From positions 8,704,542 to 8,768,541 of the forward strand of contig NC_134661.1 of assembly GCF_030463565.1 (NCBI RefSeq): a stretch of DNA of 64,000 nucleotides, written 5' to 3'. The notes under the pieces are model-generated. The model searched no databases. It was given only the letters and a program-made list of their open reading frames with translations, and was not told the origin of the DNA. The position numbers and the translations under genes are program-made. The stretch is from Pelecanus crispus (Eukaryota > Chordata > Aves > Pelecaniformes > Pelecanidae). Below are positions 61,931-64,000 of this stretch, one piece after another (position 1 is the stretch's first letter; each line of letters opens with the position of its first letter).

Positions 61931-63644
61931 TCATTCTTTTTTTGCAAGGAGGCAGTCCACGAGGACGGATGTGTTGCTGTACTCTTTAACAAAATGTTCA
62001 ACTTGGGACATAGCGGGTGAGGAAGTCTTGGCTCTACTTTGGGCTTGAGAAAATATGTAGATCTCTCTGTCTGTCATCTGCGTGTGTCTAGGAAAGGTGA
62101 GTTCTAGTGAAGCTGAAGCTGCCAGTGAGTCAAAAAAAAAAAAAGCACGGTCGTCTAAAAAATGCAGAAGCTCTATTGGCCTGTATCGACAGCTGTACCA
62201 GAGATGATGGAAAATACTTCTTCGTCAAGTCGGTTGTCTTCACGAGGAAAAAGAAGCTTTAGGTTCCTACCCAGCTTTACGCTAAAGGGCTTTTTCCTCT
62301 CGGCAGAAGGTCCGGTGCCGCCGTTTCACCGTGGTCGCCCTTTCTTCTGCCAGGAAAGGACAAGACGGCCGGAAAGGATCCGTAGCGGTCTGCAAGTAGA
62401 AGGTACGTCTACGATGTGCATCTGCGTTTTTCCTAAGGTACTCGTGGTATGGACTTTAAAGTCCACATTAAAAATGCGCCGACTCTCCTCTTACAGGTTT
62501 TCTATGAAATATTTTAACACGAATCCTAAACATAAAGTAAGGTCTGTTCTGGAGCATGTTGCGCTTATGCAAAGCTTGCTTCGCTCCGTTGATCTTCTCT
62601 TCCTGAAAGCGTAATCTCCCGTTTCCGTGCGCTTTCTGTTAAATGATACCGTGGAAAATTGTTTTGTACTAAAAGAGGAAAGAATTGGTTCGTAAGAGTT
62701 CGGATGGTTAGAAGAAACGGACTTTGTTTTCACGATAAAAGCCTTACGCTTTTTCAGTAAATAAGTTTTTAAAATATCTTATGGTCGTACTCGAAAACGT
62801 TACTCGGATACCAACATCTGTACTAAAAGCGGTCAAGGTCAAAGAAGAGACGTGGACAAAACGGGACCGGTCGGCATCGCTTCCGCGTGTTTTCCGGGCT
62901 TTCCCGAGAAGCGTTAGCGGCCTTGTGACTAGTGACAACGAGTCCCGGTGCGGTTTCGGCGAGTTAATGCTTCAATAACATCTTTTTTCCTTAACCTACA
63001 GTGTGTAATGTTTGACTTTAGTTGGAAAGAGATTTTCCAGAGAGGAAGTCTTTCTCTTTTAAAGAAGTTGCATTTTATGAACTTCCCATCAGAGCAGATC
63101 TTCAGAGATGATGTACTTGGCAGTAGAAGTCATCAGCAATGAGACTATTCGCTCTCTTAAAAAAAGAAAAAAAAAAAAAAAGAAAAGGAAAAAAAAAAAA
63201 AGGTAAATTTCCTTCCAAAGACCCAAGCACTGCATGTCTTCCAAAAGTCGATGGCATTTGTGATCTTACGGTTCTCAGCTGTAACAGTCGAGATAGAAGA
63301 CAAATATGTTCCTCTGCAGGCTTCAGTACAGCCAAAAGCATTAGTAAATCTGCCCGTCCTTTTTGCTAGCCTTATGAGCCTTATGTATTGCGGCACCGGC
63401 GATTCTGTTCCTGTGCCCGCCCCCCCGAGTAAAAACACTTCTCTATAGGCACTGAAACTTTAAAAAAAAACCAACCAACCTTAAAATGGTATAATTTACA
63501 AACTGATTTGCCTTGTTCAAACTGTAACAGACAAATAGCTGTAGCATACAATTTATTAGGTGTATTTAAGCAGTTAGGTAGTTGTTCTGAATGTTGAAAA
63601 AGAGGCAACTGAATGTTACGGGTTTTTTTTTCTTGATATTTCTT
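61931..63644. other. No gene recognised; A-rich tract
   Basis: Scattered short open frames only. An A-rich tract (A runs broken by G) lies at 63157-63202. No repeat family or protein was recognised. Confidence 0.4.
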
Positions 63645-64000
63645 TTTCTGCCTGTCCTCTCCCAGCTCCTGGTCCGTCGCTTTTAATCCCCCCCCGCCCC
63701 CTTCTCCATCCTGCTCTTTCTTGCTTCCTGTCCCTGTTTTTTAATCCTTAGTCTCTGCCATGTAGCCCTTCACTTTTTCCTGTTGTCTGTCTCGGTGCCC
63801 CCGCTTTTTAATTCTTCCCCTCTGCCCTGTGCCTCGACGCTATTTTTGCTTTTCTCTGTCCCTCTCTGCCCGGTTCCCTGTCCGTATTTATTAATTCTTC
63901 CCTCTTGTTCCTGCACCCACTGCTACTCCCTGCGATCTCCATATCTCTCTGTCTGGCTCCCTGTCCCCGGTTTTTAATTCCTCCCTCTGCCCCCCGTAGC
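63645..64000 (+). repeat. Second block of the pyrimidine-rich array (period about 66-83 bp)
   Basis: TTTTTAAT boxes near 63681, 63740, 63807, 63887 and 63971 alternate with CTGTCCCTG, CCCGGTTCCCTGTCC and CTCTGCCC segments, as in 56.5-57.6 kb. The block runs off the right edge of the window. Confidence 0.7.

Overview
The window looks like a piece of a gene-dense avian microchromosome. Four complete genes appear in the order and orientation of human 11q23.3: VPS11(+), HMBS(+), H2AX(-), DPAGT1(-) and C2CD2L(+). The 3' end of DDX6(+) lies at the left edge. Genes are compact, introns short and promoters CpG-rich. A 5'-truncated CR1 LINE ends in the 8-bp ATTCTATG repeat typical of sauropsid, especially bird, genomes. 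Exon models were built by hand from splice signals, reading phase and remembered vertebrate proteins. No search was run.

Layout: (1) 1-4.1 kb, DDX6 3' end: one helicase exon, a 200-N gap that probably hides the last coding exon(s), then a long 3'UTR. (2) 5.0-6.4 kb, an unrecognised candidate gene on the minus strand, convergent with DDX6. (3) 8.7-18.3 kb, VPS11 in 16 exons, with an E-box/NRF1 promoter, an AT-AC (U12-type) first intron and a GC-AG intron. (4) 18.36-18.48 kb, a G-rich minisatellite wedged between the VPS11 poly(A) signal and the HMBS promoter. (5) 18.6-26.9 kb, HMBS in 14 exons with a U12-type GT-AG intron. (6) 28.0-28.5 kb, intronless H2AX with TATA, CCAAT boxes and a histone 3' stem-loop. 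(7) 31.3-36.1 kb, DPAGT1 in nine exons, divergent from (8) C2CD2L, 36.7-49.6 kb in 14 exons, with a possible alternative last exon at 54.3 kb. (9) 55.5-64 kb, a CpG promoter with a short signal-peptide-like first exon, followed by pyrimidine-rich tandem arrays with periods near 86 bp and 275 bp.

The genes serve separate housekeeping roles: mRNA decay and translational repression (DDX6), endolysosomal tethering (VPS11), haem synthesis (HMBS), DNA-damage chromatin marking (H2AX), the first step of N-glycan precursor synthesis (DPAGT1) and ER-plasma membrane lipid transfer (C2CD2L). They are linked by conserved synteny, not by a pathway. I found no CRISPR array, operon or virus-derived element. 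The least explained sequence is the minus-strand gene at 5-6.4 kb, the leader-like exon at 55.5 kb and the tandem arrays at 56.5-60.1 and 63.6-64 kb.
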